A stretch of DNA of 64,000 bases from VRUE01 sp963702175 (GCA_963702175.1 OY969721.1:496001-560000), one strand, 5' to 3'; positions 35,247 through 44,505 are shown, counted from the stretch's first letter. The notes: a model not told the origin generated them from the sequence alone. Program-made: numbers and translations.

Positions 35247-36563
35247 TCATGCGTTCCGGTATCTGCTTTTCCTCGGGACGAAGTCGATCACCAGGGGGAC
35301 GCCCTCGAGACCGTAAGCCTCGCGCAGCCGGTTCTCGAGGTGGTAGGCCCAGTCGCGGATGATGAGGCGACGGTCGTTGACTTGGATCGCGATCCGCGGC
35401 GGTCGCTCTCCGATCTGGGCCGCGTAGTAGAGGCGCAAGCGCCGCCCGCGGCGAGCCGGCGGCGGCGCTTTGGCGACGACGTCGGCGACGAAGCGGTTCA
35501 GCTCCGGGGTCGGGATGCGCTCGCCGGCACGATCGGCAAGCTCGATCGCCTTCGGCAGCAGCTTGGCGACGTTGCGTCCCCGGCTCGCCGAGCAGGTGAT
35601 CACAGCCGGACGGAGGCGCAGCTTGCGCTCGACCCGAGCTTTGGCGTCGTCGAGATCAGTGCGAGTGACATCCCACTTGTTGAGCGCAAGCAGGGTCGCG
35701 CAGCCCGCCCGCATCGCCAGCTCGGCGACGCGCAGGTCCTCCGCGGTGACCCCCTCCGATGCATCGCAGACGACCAGCGCCACCTCGGCCCGCTCGACCG
35801 CGCGCTCGGAGCGCAGCTGCGCGTAGTAATCGACCGTGCCGGCAACCTTCGAGCGCCGGCGCAGGCCAGCGGTGTCGACGAGTACGACGCGCCGCCCGTC
35901 GACCTCGAGCTCGGTGTCGATCGCGTCGCGAGTGGTGCCGGCGCGCTCGGAGACGATCACCCGCTCATCGCCGAGGAAAGCGTTGACGAGGGATGACTTG
36001 CCGGCGTTGGGGCGACCGACCACGGCGACGCGCACCTCGTCCCCCGCCTCCTCGAGAGGCCGGGCCTCGCCGAGCGCGGTGACGATCGCATCGAGCAGGT
36101 CACCGCTGCCAAGGCCGTGCGTCGCCGAGACCGCGAGTGGCTCGCCGAGGCCAAGCTTGTTGAACTCGGCGCTGAGGTGCTCGTCGCCGGGTCGGTCGGC
36201 CTTGTTGACGGTGACCAGCGTCGGCACGTCAGCTCCGCGCAGGGTCTTTGCCAACTCGGCGTCGCCGGCGCGCATCCCGGCCCTGCCGTCGACGACCAGC
36301 AGCACCGCGTCGGCCTCGGCGATGCCGAGCCGCGCCTGGCGCTGGATGTCGCGAGCCAGCTCGCTCTCGTCCTGCAGGTCGATGCCGCCGGTGTCGAGCA
36401 GCTCGAAGGCGACGCCGTTCCACTCGCAGCGCACCCGCTTGCGATCGCGGGTGACTCCTGGCTCGGCATGAGTGACAGCCTCGCGCCCGCCCGCCAGGCG
36501 GTTGACCAGGGTGCTCTTGCCGACGTTGGGGAAGCCGACCACCGCCACCGTCGGCAGGCTCAT
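35247..36563 (-). CDS. der: Ribosome-assembly GTPase Der (EngA)
   Basis: 438 residues with two tandem G domains: GFPNVGKSTLVN near 9 with NKAD, and GRPNAGKSSLVN near 183 with DTAGLR and NKWD. A KH-like C-terminal domain follows from about 350. It acts in 50S maturation. It overlaps cmk (ATGA), the usual actinobacterial order. Confidence 0.96.
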   Translation of the reverse strand: MSLPTVAVVGFPNVGKSTLVNRLAGGREAVTHAEPGVTRDRKRVRCEWNGVAFELLDTGGIDLQDESELARDIQRQARLGIAEADAVLLVVDGRAGMRAGDAELAKTLRGADVPTLVTVNKADRPGDEHLSAEFNKLGLGEPLAVSATHGLGSGDLLDAIVTALGEARPLEEAGDEVRVAVVGRPNAGKSSLVNAFLGDERVIVSERAGTTRDAIDTELEVDGRRVVLVDTAGLRRRSKVAGTVDYYAQLRSERAVERAEVALVVCDASEGVTAEDLRVAELAMRAGCATLLALNKWDVTRTDLDDAKARVERKLRLRPAVITCSASRGRNVAKLLPKAIELADRAGERIPTPELNRFVADVVAKAPPPARRGRRLRLYYAAQIGERPPRIAIQVNDRRLIIRDWAYHLENRLREAYGLEGVPLVIDFVPRKSRYRNA

Positions 36564-37198
36564 GCCAGTCCCCTCTCACGCGCCAGGGAGACGACCCTGG
36601 CGACGACCTCCTCACGCGCGAGGCCGGTGGTGTCGATCTCGACCGCGTCGGGAGCGGCGCGCAGCGCGCTGTGCTCCCTTGTGGCGTCGCGCTCATCGCG
36701 TTGTCGCTGTGCTGCCAGCACCTCGGCCTGGTCGGCCCCGATCTGGGTGGCGCGCCGGCGCGCCCGCTCCTCCTCACTGGCGGTAAGGAAGACCTTGAAC
36801 GGGGCATCGGGGCTGACCACGGTCCCAATGTCGCGTCCCTCCGCTACATAGCGCCCGGCGGCGATCAGCGCCCGCTGGCGGGCAACCATCGCCTCGCGTA
36901 CACCAGGGTGGATGGAGACCCGCGAAGAGGCCTCGGTCACTTCGGGGGCGCGGATCTCCTTCGAGACGTCGCGCCCGCCGAGCATCACGGCCTCGCCCGC
37001 GAAGGCGATCTCGAGCCCGGCGGCGAGCGCCGCCATCGCCTCGGGGTCATCGAGGCCTACGCCCTGCTCGATCCCAGCCAGAGCGACGCAGCGGTACATC
37101 GCTCCCGAGTCGAGGTAGGTGAAGCCGAGCGCCGCGGCGACGCCGCGGGCCACCGAGGACTTGCCGGCCCCGGCGGGGCCGTCGATCGCGATCACCAT
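36560..37198 (-). CDS. cmk: Cytidylate kinase
   Basis: Phosphorylates CMP and dCMP. 212 residues with P-loop IDGPAGAGKSSVARG at 4-18, LDSGAMYRC and EGRDIGTVV near 120. It sits between aroA and der. Confidence 0.95.
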   Translation of the reverse strand: MVIAIDGPAGAGKSSVARGVAAALGFTYLDSGAMYRCVALAGIEQGVGLDDPEAMAALAAGLEIAFAGEAVMLGGRDVSKEIRAPEVTEASSRVSIHPGVREAMVARQRALIAAGRYVAEGRDIGTVVSPDAPFKVFLTASEEERARRRATQIGADQAEVLAAQRQRDERDATREHSALRAAPDAVEIDTTGLAREEVVARVVSLARERGLA

Positions 37199-37216
37199 GG
37201 GCGCAATGTATGGGCG

Positions 37217-38521
37217 TCAGGAGCTGAGCAGCGTTGCGAGGTCGGCCTCGAAGCGCGGGTAGCTGACCGTAGCCGCCCCCATACCCTCGACCTCGACACC
37301 CTGGGTCGAGGCGAGACCGGCGATCGCGCCCAGCATCGCGACCCGGTGGTCGCCGTGCGAGAAGGCCGAGCCACCGCCCAGGCCGCCGCCGCCCAGAATC
37401 CTCATCCCGTCCGCCCTCGGCTCGACCTTGCCCCCCAGTCCGTTCAGCACTTCGGCGACGACCGCGATCCGGTCCGACTCCTTGCGGCGCAGCTCGGCGG
37501 CGTCGCGGATCGTCGTCTCGCCCTCGGCGAAGCAGGCGGCGAGCGCCACCAGCGGCAGCTCGTCGATCGCCAGCGGCACGTCGGCGGCGGCGACCTCCGT
37601 CCCGCGCAGCTCAGTGGAGCGGACACGGAGCCGGCCGGCCGGCTCACCGCCGCGCTCGCCTTCGGGCTCGACCTCAATCTCAGCTCCCATCCGGGCGAGG
37701 ATCTGGAGCAGCCCGGTGCGAGTCGGATTAAGGCCGACGCCGGTGAGCGTCAGGTCGCTGCCCGGGACCAGCAGCGCCGCGACGAGGAAGAAGGCGGCTG
37801 AAGAGAAGTCGGCAGGGACGGCGACCTCGCCGGGCTCGAGCCGCTGCGCCGGTCGCACGGCAACGGCGCCGTCGCGGCGCTCGACCTCTGCCCCCGCGGC
37901 GGCGAGCATCCGCTCGGTGTGGTCGCGACTTGGCGACGGCTCGACTACCTGCGTCTCGCCCTCCGCCAAAAGGCCGGCGAAGAGCAGACAGGACTTGACC
38001 TGGGCGCTGGCGACCGGCAGCTCGTAGGAGATGCCCCGTAGCGGTGCGCCGTCGATCTCGAGCGGCGGCAGGCGATCCTCGCGGCAGCGCAGCTGCGCCC
38101 CCATCAACCGCAGCGGCTCGGCGATGCGATCGACCGGGCGGCGGCGGATCGAGGTGTCGCCGTCAAGCGTCCAGCTCCCCGTCTCCTGCCCGGCCAGCCA
38201 GCCCGGCAGCAGCCGCAGCAAGGTGCCGGCGTTGCCGACGTCGATGCTCGCCTCGGTGAGGCCGCGCAGGCCGATGCCACGGACCGTCATTCGAGATGAG
38301 ATCATTGGCGGCCCGGTCGCCAGGCCTTCCACCTGCGCTCCCAGCCGGCAAATGGCGATCAAGGTCGAGAGCGTGTCGGCCGAGTCAAGGTAGCCGTCGA
38401 TCGTCGTCTCGCCGTCGGCCATCGCCGCGATCAGCGCAGCGCGGTGGGAGACCGACTTGTCCGGCGGCGGCCGCAGCGCTCCACGCAGCGGTCCGGAGGG
38501 GTCGAAGCGGGAGGCGCTCAC
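37217..38521 (-). CDS. aroA: 3-phosphoshikimate 1-carboxyvinyltransferase (EPSP synthase)
   Basis: Sixth step of the shikimate pathway. 434 residues with PPDKSVSHRAALIAA near 19-33, AELRRKESDRI near 340 and HGDHRVAMLGAIAGL near 387. Start GTG overlaps the tyrA stop (GTGA). It is coupled to tyrA and aroF, so early and late aromatic steps share a transcript. Confidence 0.95.
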   Translation of the reverse strand: MSASRFDPSGPLRGALRPPPDKSVSHRAALIAAMADGETTIDGYLDSADTLSTLIAICRLGAQVEGLATGPPMISSRMTVRGIGLRGLTEASIDVGNAGTLLRLLPGWLAGQETGSWTLDGDTSIRRRPVDRIAEPLRLMGAQLRCREDRLPPLEIDGAPLRGISYELPVASAQVKSCLLFAGLLAEGETQVVEPSPSRDHTERMLAAAGAEVERRDGAVAVRPAQRLEPGEVAVPADFSSAAFFLVAALLVPGSDLTLTGVGLNPTRTGLLQILARMGAEIEVEPEGERGGEPAGRLRVRSTELRGTEVAAADVPLAIDELPLVALAACFAEGETTIRDAAELRRKESDRIAVVAEVLNGLGGKVEPRADGMRILGGGGLGGGSAFSHGDHRVAMLGAIAGLASTQGVEVEGMGAATVSYPRFEADLATLLSS

Positions 38522-39606
38522 GCGTCCGAGGGGCCGATCACCGTCGCCGAGTGACCCAGCTCCCGCACCAGGGTCGCCGCGCGCTCCGCCTGCTCGCGGC
38601 CGGCGACCCAGAGCGAAACGGCGCCCGAGCGCATATCGGGAGCCGGGTGCAGGGCCATGTCCTCGATGTTGACGCCTGCCTCGCCCAACGCCAGCGCCAG
38701 CTCGGCGACGATGCCCGGGCGGTTGACGACGACGACGCGGAGCTCATGCAACAGCCCGCCCGCGAGGTCGGCCTCGAGCAGGTTGCGCCTGGCATCCCCC
38801 GCCGCCTCGTGCCAGGCGGCGACGGCCTCTCGGTTGCCGCTGCGGATCAGCTCCGCGGCCTCGCGCAGCCGCTCGCCGGCATCTTCGATCGCCTCTGCCA
38901 CCGCATCGCTGTTGGTTAAGAAGATGTCGCTCCAGATCGCCGGGTTGGCACCGGCGACGCGGGTCGTATCGCGAAAGCTCGGCCCGACCTCGGGCATCCG
39001 CTCCGAGTCGCGAGTCAGCTCGGCAGCCGCCTGGCCGACCAGCACGTTGGCGACGACGTGCGGCAGGTGGCTGACCGTCGCCATCAGGCGGTCGTGGGTC
39101 TCGGCGGCGATCGCCTGCGGCCTCGCGCCGAGGTCGGAGACCGCCCGCTGCAGCTTGTCGTAGAGCATGCCGCCGGAGCGCTCGGTCGGGGTCAGGTACC
39201 AGCGAGCGCCCTGGAAGAGGTCGGAGCGGGCGTTCTCCACCCCCGACGTCTCCGCACCGGCCAGGGGATGGCCGCCGATGAAGCGCTCATCGCTACCCAG
39301 GGCGGCGACGATCTGGCGCTTGGTCGAGCCGACGTCGGTGACGACAGCGTCGGGGCCGCAGGCCTCGAGCGCGGCGCCCGCCAGCGATGGCAACGCCGCC
39401 ACCGGAGCTGCGCAGAAGATCACTTCGGCCGCTTCGCAAGCCTCGCCGGGCGTGCTCGCACCTCGATCGAGGGCGCCGGACTCAACCGCTCGCGCCAGGG
39501 TCGCCGGGTCGGGGTCAAAGCCGACCACCTCGCCACCCTCGTGGCGCCGCGCCGCGAGCCCGATCGAGCCGCCGATCAGGCCGACCCCAAGGACGGCGAT
39601 TCTCAT
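38518..39606 (-). CDS. tyrA: Prephenate dehydrogenase with C-terminal ACT domain
   Basis: Oxidative decarboxylation of prephenate toward tyrosine. 362 residues; Rossmann motif GVGLIGGSIGLAAR at 7-20, catalytic region FIGGHPLAGAETSG, and an ACT domain from about 285 (LHELRVVVVNRPGIVAEL) likely sensing an amino acid. Overlaps aroF (ATGA). Confidence 0.93.
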   Translation of the reverse strand: MRIAVLGVGLIGGSIGLAARRHEGGEVVGFDPDPATLARAVESGALDRGASTPGEACEAAEVIFCAAPVAALPSLAGAALEACGPDAVVTDVGSTKRQIVAALGSDERFIGGHPLAGAETSGVENARSDLFQGARWYLTPTERSGGMLYDKLQRAVSDLGARPQAIAAETHDRLMATVSHLPHVVANVLVGQAAAELTRDSERMPEVGPSFRDTTRVAGANPAIWSDIFLTNSDAVAEAIEDAGERLREAAELIRSGNREAVAAWHEAAGDARRNLLEADLAGGLLHELRVVVVNRPGIVAELALALGEAGVNIEDMALHPAPDMRSGAVSLWVAGREQAERAATLVRELGHSATVIGPSDA

Positions 39607-40685
39607 TCGCCGCGCCGCGCCCGCACGGCCGAGGCACCCTGCTCGAGCACCCGTACCGTCTCGTCCCAGTCCATGCAGGGGTCGGTGATCGACTGCCCGT
39701 AGGTGAGCTCGGAGCTCTCACCGAGATCCTGGCGCCCCTCGACCAGGAACGACTCGAGCATGACGCCGACGATGCGGCTGTTGCCGTCGGCGATCTGGTC
39801 GGCGACGTGACCGGCGGCCAGCACCTGCAGCGCCGGGTCCTTCTTACTGTTGTCGTGCGAAGCGTCGACGACGACGCGCTCCGGGAGCCCGGCCTCGCCC
39901 AGTCTCGCCAGCGCCTCGGCGACCCCCTCGAGGTCGTAGTTGGGGGCCTCCCTGCCACCGCGAAGGATGATGTGGCCATCGGGATTGCCCGTGGTGTAGA
40001 GGACGGCCGGGTTGCCGCCGTCGTCGATGCCGGCGAAGGCGTGCGGCACAGCCGCGGCGCGCACGGCATCGACGGCGACCTGGATGTCGCCGTCGGTGCG
40101 ATTCTTGAACCCGATCGGCATCGAGAGCCCCGAGCCGAGCTGCCGGTGGATCTGGCTCTCGGTGGTGCGCGCACCGATCGCCCCCCAGGAGACGGTGTCG
40201 GCGATGTACTGAGGCGTGATCGGGTCGAGGAACTCGCAGCCGACCGGCAGGCCGAGGTCGAGCACCTGCAGCAGCAGCGCCCGCGCCATCCGCAGGCCCG
40301 CGTTGACGTCGCCGGAGCCGTCGAGGTGAGGGTCGTTGATCAGGCCCTTCCAGCCGGTCGTCGTGCGCGGCTTCTCGAAGTAGACGCGCATTACCACCAG
40401 CAGCTCGTCGCCGAAGTCCCGGGCCACCTCGGCGAGGTTGCCGGCGTACTCGAACGCCGCAACCGGGTCGTGGACGCTGCACGGCCCGACCACGACCATC
40501 ACCCGGTCATCGGCTCCATCGAGAACGTTCCCTACTTCTCCGCGGCCCCTCACAACGGCCTTTTCGCGCACCTCGCCCAGCGGCAGCTCCTCGAGCAGCG
40601 TCGCCGGCGAGACGAGCTCCTCTACTCGCTCGATCCGCTGGTCGCGAACGCGATCCCCAGTCTTCCCCTGCATCCCGATCATCAT
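39603..40685 (-). CDS. aroF: DAHP synthase, type I (AroF/G/H-like)
   Basis: Commits PEP and erythrose-4-P to the shikimate pathway. About 360 residues from ATG 40685 or 40682 (GAAGG just upstream; ATG 40706 is an earlier option). Motifs VVVGPCSVHDP, EKPRTTTGWKGLINDP and GIDDGGNPAVLY match the E. coli-type enzymes. A structured leader lies upstream. First biosynthetic gene read after hisC. Confidence 0.93.
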   Translation of the reverse strand: MMIGMQGKTGDRVRDQRIERVEELVSPATLLEELPLGEVREKAVVRGRGEVGNVLDGADDRVMVVVGPCSVHDPVAAFEYAGNLAEVARDFGDELLVVMRVYFEKPRTTTGWKGLINDPHLDGSGDVNAGLRMARALLLQVLDLGLPVGCEFLDPITPQYIADTVSWGAIGARTTESQIHRQLGSGLSMPIGFKNRTDGDIQVAVDAVRAAAVPHAFAGIDDGGNPAVLYTTGNPDGHIILRGGREAPNYDLEGVAEALARLGEAGLPERVVVDASHDNSKKDPALQVLAAGHVADQIADGNSRIVGVMLESFLVEGRQDLGESSELTYGQSITDPCMDWDETVRVLEQGASAVRARRGE

Positions 40686-40768
40686 TTTGCCTTCACCGCC
40701 CTCCATGCTCAAAAATCCTACTTCGGGTCTGCCTCATCGCACAAACGTCCAAGCGAAGAGACGAAAAT

Positions 40769-40823
40769 GTCCGGCGCCCGGCCGAGAAACTTGGGGGTGC
40801 GGCAACACCCCGCGAGGCCGGAC
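40769..40823 (-). promoter_or_regulatory. Nested hairpin in the hisC-aroF gap
   Basis: Outer arms GTCCGGC/GCCGGAC (40769-40775 and 40817-40823) enclose inner arms GGGGTG/CACCCC (40794-40799 and 40806-40811), all perfect. It lies about 80 bases before aroF. A further GCCCGC-CCGA-GCGGGC hairpin is nearer hisC. A leader or terminator role is possible; no T-tract or aromatic leader peptide is seen. The rest of 40713-40956 is empty. Confidence 0.4.
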
Positions 40824-40956
40824 GCCTAGCTAAATCGCCAATAGGACTCAGAGGCACGCACGAGCCCGCCCGAGCGGGCGGCGGAGGTGTTCGGCGTGGC
40901 GACTCGAGTCATCCCGTCCTTTGTAGCAGGGCATGCCGACCGCGGCAACCCGGGCC

Positions 40957-42048
40957 CTAGACCAGCTCGGTGATCGCGGCGAGGAAGCGGTCGTTCTCGG
41001 CCGCCGTGCCGTAGGTGACCCGGATGTGGCCGGGGTCACCGAGGGGGCTGCCCGGGCGGACGGCGATTGAGCGCTCGGCGAGGCCGGCGATGACCTCGCC
41101 CTCGTCGGCATCGCCGAGGTCGATCCAGGAGAAGTTGGCCTGGGTCGCGGCGGTGCGTAGGCCAAGCTCGCGCAGCCCCTCCTCGACCCGGATCCGCTCG
41201 GCCACCGTGCTCTCCACCCTGCGGGCGACGTCGTCCTGGTGCAGGATCGCCTCGGCGGCAGCGGCCTGGGCCAGCGCGTTGACGCTGAACGGCTGCCGCA
41301 CGGCGTCGACCGCAGCGCGAAACTTGGCGGAGCCGACCGCGTAGCCCACCCGCAGGCCGGCGAGGCCGTAGCACTTGCTGAACGTGCGCAGCACGACCAG
41401 GTTGGGGAACGCGGCCAGCAGGTCGATGCCGGCGTCGGCGTCCTCGACGGTCTGGAACTCGACGTAGGCCTCGTCGAGCGCGATCGTCACGTGCGCCGGG
41501 ATCCGCTCGCAGAAGGCGGCGATCTCGGCGGTTGGAAGGTGGGTGCCGGTTGGGTTGTTGGGATTGCAGACGACGACGAGCTGGGTCGCCGCGGTCACCT
41601 CCGTAGCCATCGCATCGAGGTCATGGACGTCACCAGCGGCGAGCGGGACGCGGATCTCGCGCGCCCCGGTCAGCGCCGCCAGGTACGGGTACATCGAGAA
41701 CGACGGCCAGGCGTAGACGATCTCGGAGCCGGGCTCGCAGAGCGCCTCCGCGGCGGCAAGGAGGATCTCGCAGGAGCCGTTGCCGACCGCGATCCGGCCG
41801 GGCTCTGTCTCGTGCCGCTCGGCGATGCGCTGGCGCAACAGCGTCGCGTCGGGGTCTGGGTAGCGGTTCATCGCCGCGGCGGCGGCCTTGATCGCCGCGA
41901 CCACCTCTGAGTGGGGCGGGAACGGCGACTCGTTGGAGGCGAGCTGGGCGATCTCGCCAGCGGCGATCGCCTCCGGCGCCTGCCCGGTCGGCACGCCGGC
42001 TTTGTAGCCCGGAATGCGGGCGAGCTTCTCAGCGAAGGTGACGCTCAT
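40957..42048 (-). CDS. hisC: Histidinol-phosphate / aromatic aminotransferase
   Basis: 363-residue class-II PLP aminotransferase: CNPNNPTGTH near 160, LDEAYVEF and the Schiff-base lysine in TFSKCYGLAGLRVGYA near 223-238. The HisC family also includes the aromatic-amino-acid aminotransferases (Pat/AroT). Neighbouring tyrA, aroF and aroH make the aromatic role the better bet; no his genes are nearby. Confidence 0.88.
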   Translation of the reverse strand: MSVTFAEKLARIPGYKAGVPTGQAPEAIAAGEIAQLASNESPFPPHSEVVAAIKAAAAAMNRYPDPDATLLRQRIAERHETEPGRIAVGNGSCEILLAAAEALCEPGSEIVYAWPSFSMYPYLAALTGAREIRVPLAAGDVHDLDAMATEVTAATQLVVVCNPNNPTGTHLPTAEIAAFCERIPAHVTIALDEAYVEFQTVEDADAGIDLLAAFPNLVVLRTFSKCYGLAGLRVGYAVGSAKFRAAVDAVRQPFSVNALAQAAAAEAILHQDDVARRVESTVAERIRVEEGLRELGLRTAATQANFSWIDLGDADEGEVIAGLAERSIAVRPGSPLGDPGHIRVTYGTAAENDRFLAAITELV

Positions 42049-42053
42049 CGCTC

Positions 42054-42434
42054 CTATTGTGCAGCGTGCAGGTCGGAGCGCAGCTCCTGCGTGTCTCCTA
42101 AGTAGGTGTGGGCCGGGGTGTGGCCGACCGGCGCGTAGTAGTGGACCATCGCCCGGATCACCCGCGGCATCGCCCCGGGGACGTCGATCTCGCGGGCGCA
42201 GATCAGCGGCACCGACTCCAGCCCGACGTTGCGGGCCGCCACGGCCGGGAACTCGGCGTCGAGGTCCTGGGTCGTCGTGAACATGCAGCTGACCATCGCC
42301 TCCGGCCCGAGCTCGTTGCGGCTGAGCAGCTCGCGCAGCAGCGCCTCGGTCGCGGCGACGATCGCCTCCGCCTCGTTGGCCTCCGCCTGAACGGCACCGC
42401 GGACGGCGAACAGCCGCTCCTCGCCCTCGCTCAT
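42054..42434 (-). CDS. aroH: Chorismate mutase, AroH type
   Basis: 126 residues from ATG 42434 (GAGGGG upstream). The compact monofunctional fold shows FAVRGAVQAEANEAEAI near 7-23, FTTTQDLDAEFPAVAAR near 52-68 and PLICAREIDVPGAMPRVIR. Produces prephenate for tyrA. The rluB - aroH - aminotransferase order keeps it between the scp block and the aro genes. Confidence 0.93.
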   Translation of the reverse strand: MSEGEERLFAVRGAVQAEANEAEAIVAATEALLRELLSRNELGPEAMVSCMFTTTQDLDAEFPAVAARNVGLESVPLICAREIDVPGAMPRVIRAMVHYYAPVGHTPAHTYLGDTQELRSDLHAAQ

Positions 42435-42453
42435 TCCCACCCCTCGGTCCACC

Positions 42454-43149
42454 TCACGGGCCTACATCCTTCCAGAGGCTGGCGATCTCGTCGTCGGAGA
42501 GGCGACGCGCCTCTCCCGCGGCCAGCCCACCGAGGGTGATCGGACCGAAGCGCACCCGGCGCAAAGCGACCACCTCGTTGCCGACCGCCTCGGCCATCCG
42601 CCGCACCTGGCGGTTGCGTCCCTCGCGCAGGACGATCTCGACCTCGCGTTCGCCGAGCCGGCTCACCTCGGCCGGCGCGGTGGGGCCGTCGTCGAGCACG
42701 ACCCCTCCTCGCAGCCGCTCCAGATCGCCGTCAGAGGGCGGCCGACGCAGCTCGGCCCGGTAGGCCTTCGGCACTTCGTAACGCGGATGCGTGAGCCGGT
42801 TGGCCAGTTCCCCATCGTTGGTCAGCAGCAAGAGCCCGGTCGAATCGGCGTCGAGCCGCCCGACCGGATACAGCCGGGCCTCAGTGCGGACCAGCTCAAC
42901 CACCGCCGGCCGACTCCCCGGCTCCTGCGCCGTCGAGACAACCCCAGCAGGCTTGTTAACCACCCAAACCTCCCGCGCCTCCTCTCCAACTGGACTCCCG
43001 TCGACCCGCACGTCATCGCCCTCGCCAACGTTCCGAGCCGGATCGGTAACGACCTCACCGGCAACCGTGACCCGGCCTGAGGCAATGATGCTCTCTGCTT
43101 TACGGCGGGAGGCAACTCCTCCGTGGGCCAGAAACTTCGCGAGCCTCAC
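42454..43149 (-). CDS. rluB: 23S rRNA pseudouridine synthase, RluB family
   Basis: 231 residues from GTG 43149, which overlaps the scpB stop (GTGA). N-terminal S4 RNA-binding domain (RLAKFLAHGGVASRRKAE), then the synthase domain with the catalytic aspartate in GRLDADSTGLLLLTNDG and GRNRQVRRMAEAVG. The conserved scpA-scpB-rluB order supports the assignment. Confidence 0.92.
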   Translation of the reverse strand: MRLAKFLAHGGVASRRKAESIIASGRVTVAGEVVTDPARNVGEGDDVRVDGSPVGEEAREVWVVNKPAGVVSTAQEPGSRPAVVELVRTEARLYPVGRLDADSTGLLLLTNDGELANRLTHPRYEVPKAYRAELRRPPSDGDLERLRGGVVLDDGPTAPAEVSRLGEREVEIVLREGRNRQVRRMAEAVGNEVVALRRVRFGPITLGGLAAGEARRLSDDEIASLWKDVGP

Positions 43150-43718
43150 GGCTCGGCGCGCTGCTCGCCCGCCTTCAGCAGCCGCTCGCGCAGCTCGCGC
43201 TCGTCCTCCGGGGTGGGATCGAACTTCGACGGATCGGGCAGCTGGTCGAGCCCGGCGAGGCCGAAGAGACGCTCGAACAGCTCGGTCGTCTTGAAGATCG
43301 CGGCGCCGAAGCGCGAGCGCCCCGACTCTTCGATCAGGCCACGCTCGGCGAGCGTCTGCACCGCCGACTCCGAGGAGACGCCGCGGATCCGCGCCACCTC
43401 CGGCCGCGAGACCGGCTGTAGGTAGGCAACGATCGCCAGCGTCTCTGCCTGCGCCTGGGTCAGCGGCGGGGTGCGTGGCTTGGCGAGCAGCCGCCGCGCC
43501 GCCCCCTCGCTGGCGGGGTCGCTGGCCAGCGAGAAGCCGCCGGCGACCTCGCGCAGGACCACACCCCGCTTGCCTTCGCCGAGGTCCTCGCGCAACAGGT
43601 CGATCGCCTCGGCGACCTGCCCCTCCTTCGCCTCGGTCGCCTCCGCCAGGTCGGCGAGAGAGACCGGCTGCGGCGAGAGAAAGAGCAGCGCCTCGACCGT
43701 CCGCGCCAGGTCGTTCAC
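43146..43718 (-). CDS. scpB: Segregation and condensation protein ScpB
   Basis: 190 residues with two winged-helix domains (about 1-80 and 90-160; ETLAIVAYLQPVSRPEVARIRG is diagnostic). It binds ScpA and with it closes the SMC ring. GTG start overlaps the family-B mini-ORF stop, which in turn overlaps scpA. The flexible tail is charged. Confidence 0.93.
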   Translation of the reverse strand: MNDLARTVEALLFLSPQPVSLADLAEATEAKEGQVAEAIDLLREDLGEGKRGVVLREVAGGFSLASDPASEGAARRLLAKPRTPPLTQAQAETLAIVAYLQPVSRPEVARIRGVSSESAVQTLAERGLIEESGRSRFGAAIFKTTELFERLFGLAGLDQLPDPSKFDPTPEDERELRERLLKAGEQRAEP

Positions 43719-43789
43719 GAGACATCCATTTCGCGCTTCGCTCGCGGCGCGAAGAACCAGAGATGCACGCTTGCTCGCTCCGCGCTCAT
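43715..43789 (-). CDS. Family B mini-ORF bridging scpA and scpB
   Basis: A 24-residue frame, MSAERASVHLWFFAPRAKRE then MDVS. Its ATG overlaps the scpA stop (ATGA) and its TGA overlaps the scpB GTG (GTGA). It shares most residues with the fmt-rsmB mini-ORF. The repeat itself is 43730-43789. Confidence 0.4.
   Translation of the reverse strand: MSAERASVHLWFFAPRAKREMDVS
43730..43789 (-). repeat. Family B 60-bp repeat, copy 3
   Basis: Differs from 27741-27800 at four positions by eye, with no indels. It begins at the scpA stop codon and ends 11 bp before scpB. Confidence 0.8.
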
Positions 43790-44505
43790 GCCTTCCGGAT
43801 CTCGATTGGGCCCAACGGCTTGGACTGCTCCCACGTGACCTCCCCCTTGCGGTAGAGCTCGAGCAGCGCGAACAGGGTCACCGCTTGGGTGAGCCGGTCC
43901 TCGCCGCCGAACTGCTCGTCGAAATCGATGCTCGGGCGCCCGGCGAGCGCGTCGCGCAGCGCGCTCAGTCGCTTTTCCAGCGAGACGGTCGGGCGAATGT
44001 GCTCGAAGTTGAGCCCGGGCGGTGTCGTCAGCAGATCGCCCAGGGCGACGCCGAGCCGTTCCGGGTCATAGGCGGCGGTAGCGGCCTCGAGGGCGACGCG
44101 GCGCAGCTCGGGAGGCAGCGGCGCGGCGCGGTAGAGGTGGCCCCGCTCGGCCTCGAAGCGCTCGGTCAGCATCGCCGCCGCGTCGCGGTAGCGGCGGTAC
44201 TCGAGCAGGCGGGCGAGCAGCTCCTCGACCGCCTCCTCGGGCGTCGCCTCCTCCAGCCCCTCGTCCGCGCCGGGCAGGAGCAGGCGGGACTTCAGCTCCA
44301 GCAGGGCCGCAATCAGGACGAGGAACTCGGTCGCCACCTCCAGCTCGAGCTCGTCCTCCCGCTCGAGGTGCTCGACGTAGGCGACCACGACCTCACCAAG
44401 CTCGACCTCGAGCAGGCTCACCTCCTCGCGCAGCACGATCGCCATCAGCAGGTCGAACGGCCCGGCGAAGACGTCGAGGTCGAGATCCAGCTCGGCGACG
44501 GTCAC
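43786..44505 (-). CDS. scpA: Segregation and condensation protein ScpA
   Basis: 239 residues from GTG 44505 (AGG eight bases upstream; TTG 44511 possible). The kleisin N-terminus reads LDVFAGPFDLLMAIVLREEVSLLEV; the middle is acidic, and the C-terminal winged helix ends EVTWEQSKPLGPIEIRKA. It bridges the SMC heads. Its SMC partner here is the short form at 5413-7839. Confidence 0.93.
   Translation of the reverse strand: MTVAELDLDLDVFAGPFDLLMAIVLREEVSLLEVELGEVVVAYVEHLEREDELELEVATEFLVLIAALLELKSRLLLPGADEGLEEATPEEAVEELLARLLEYRRYRDAAAMLTERFEAERGHLYRAAPLPPELRRVALEAATAAYDPERLGVALGDLLTTPPGLNFEHIRPTVSLEKRLSALRDALAGRPSIDFDEQFGGEDRLTQAVTLFALLELYRKGEVTWEQSKPLGPIEIRKA

Noticed and set aside
40686..40730. 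Possible 14-residue leader peptide (MRQTRSRIFEHGGR) before aroF as an attenuator
   Set aside because: It has a single Phe and no Tyr/Trp run, so it would not sense aromatic amino acids in the classical way.
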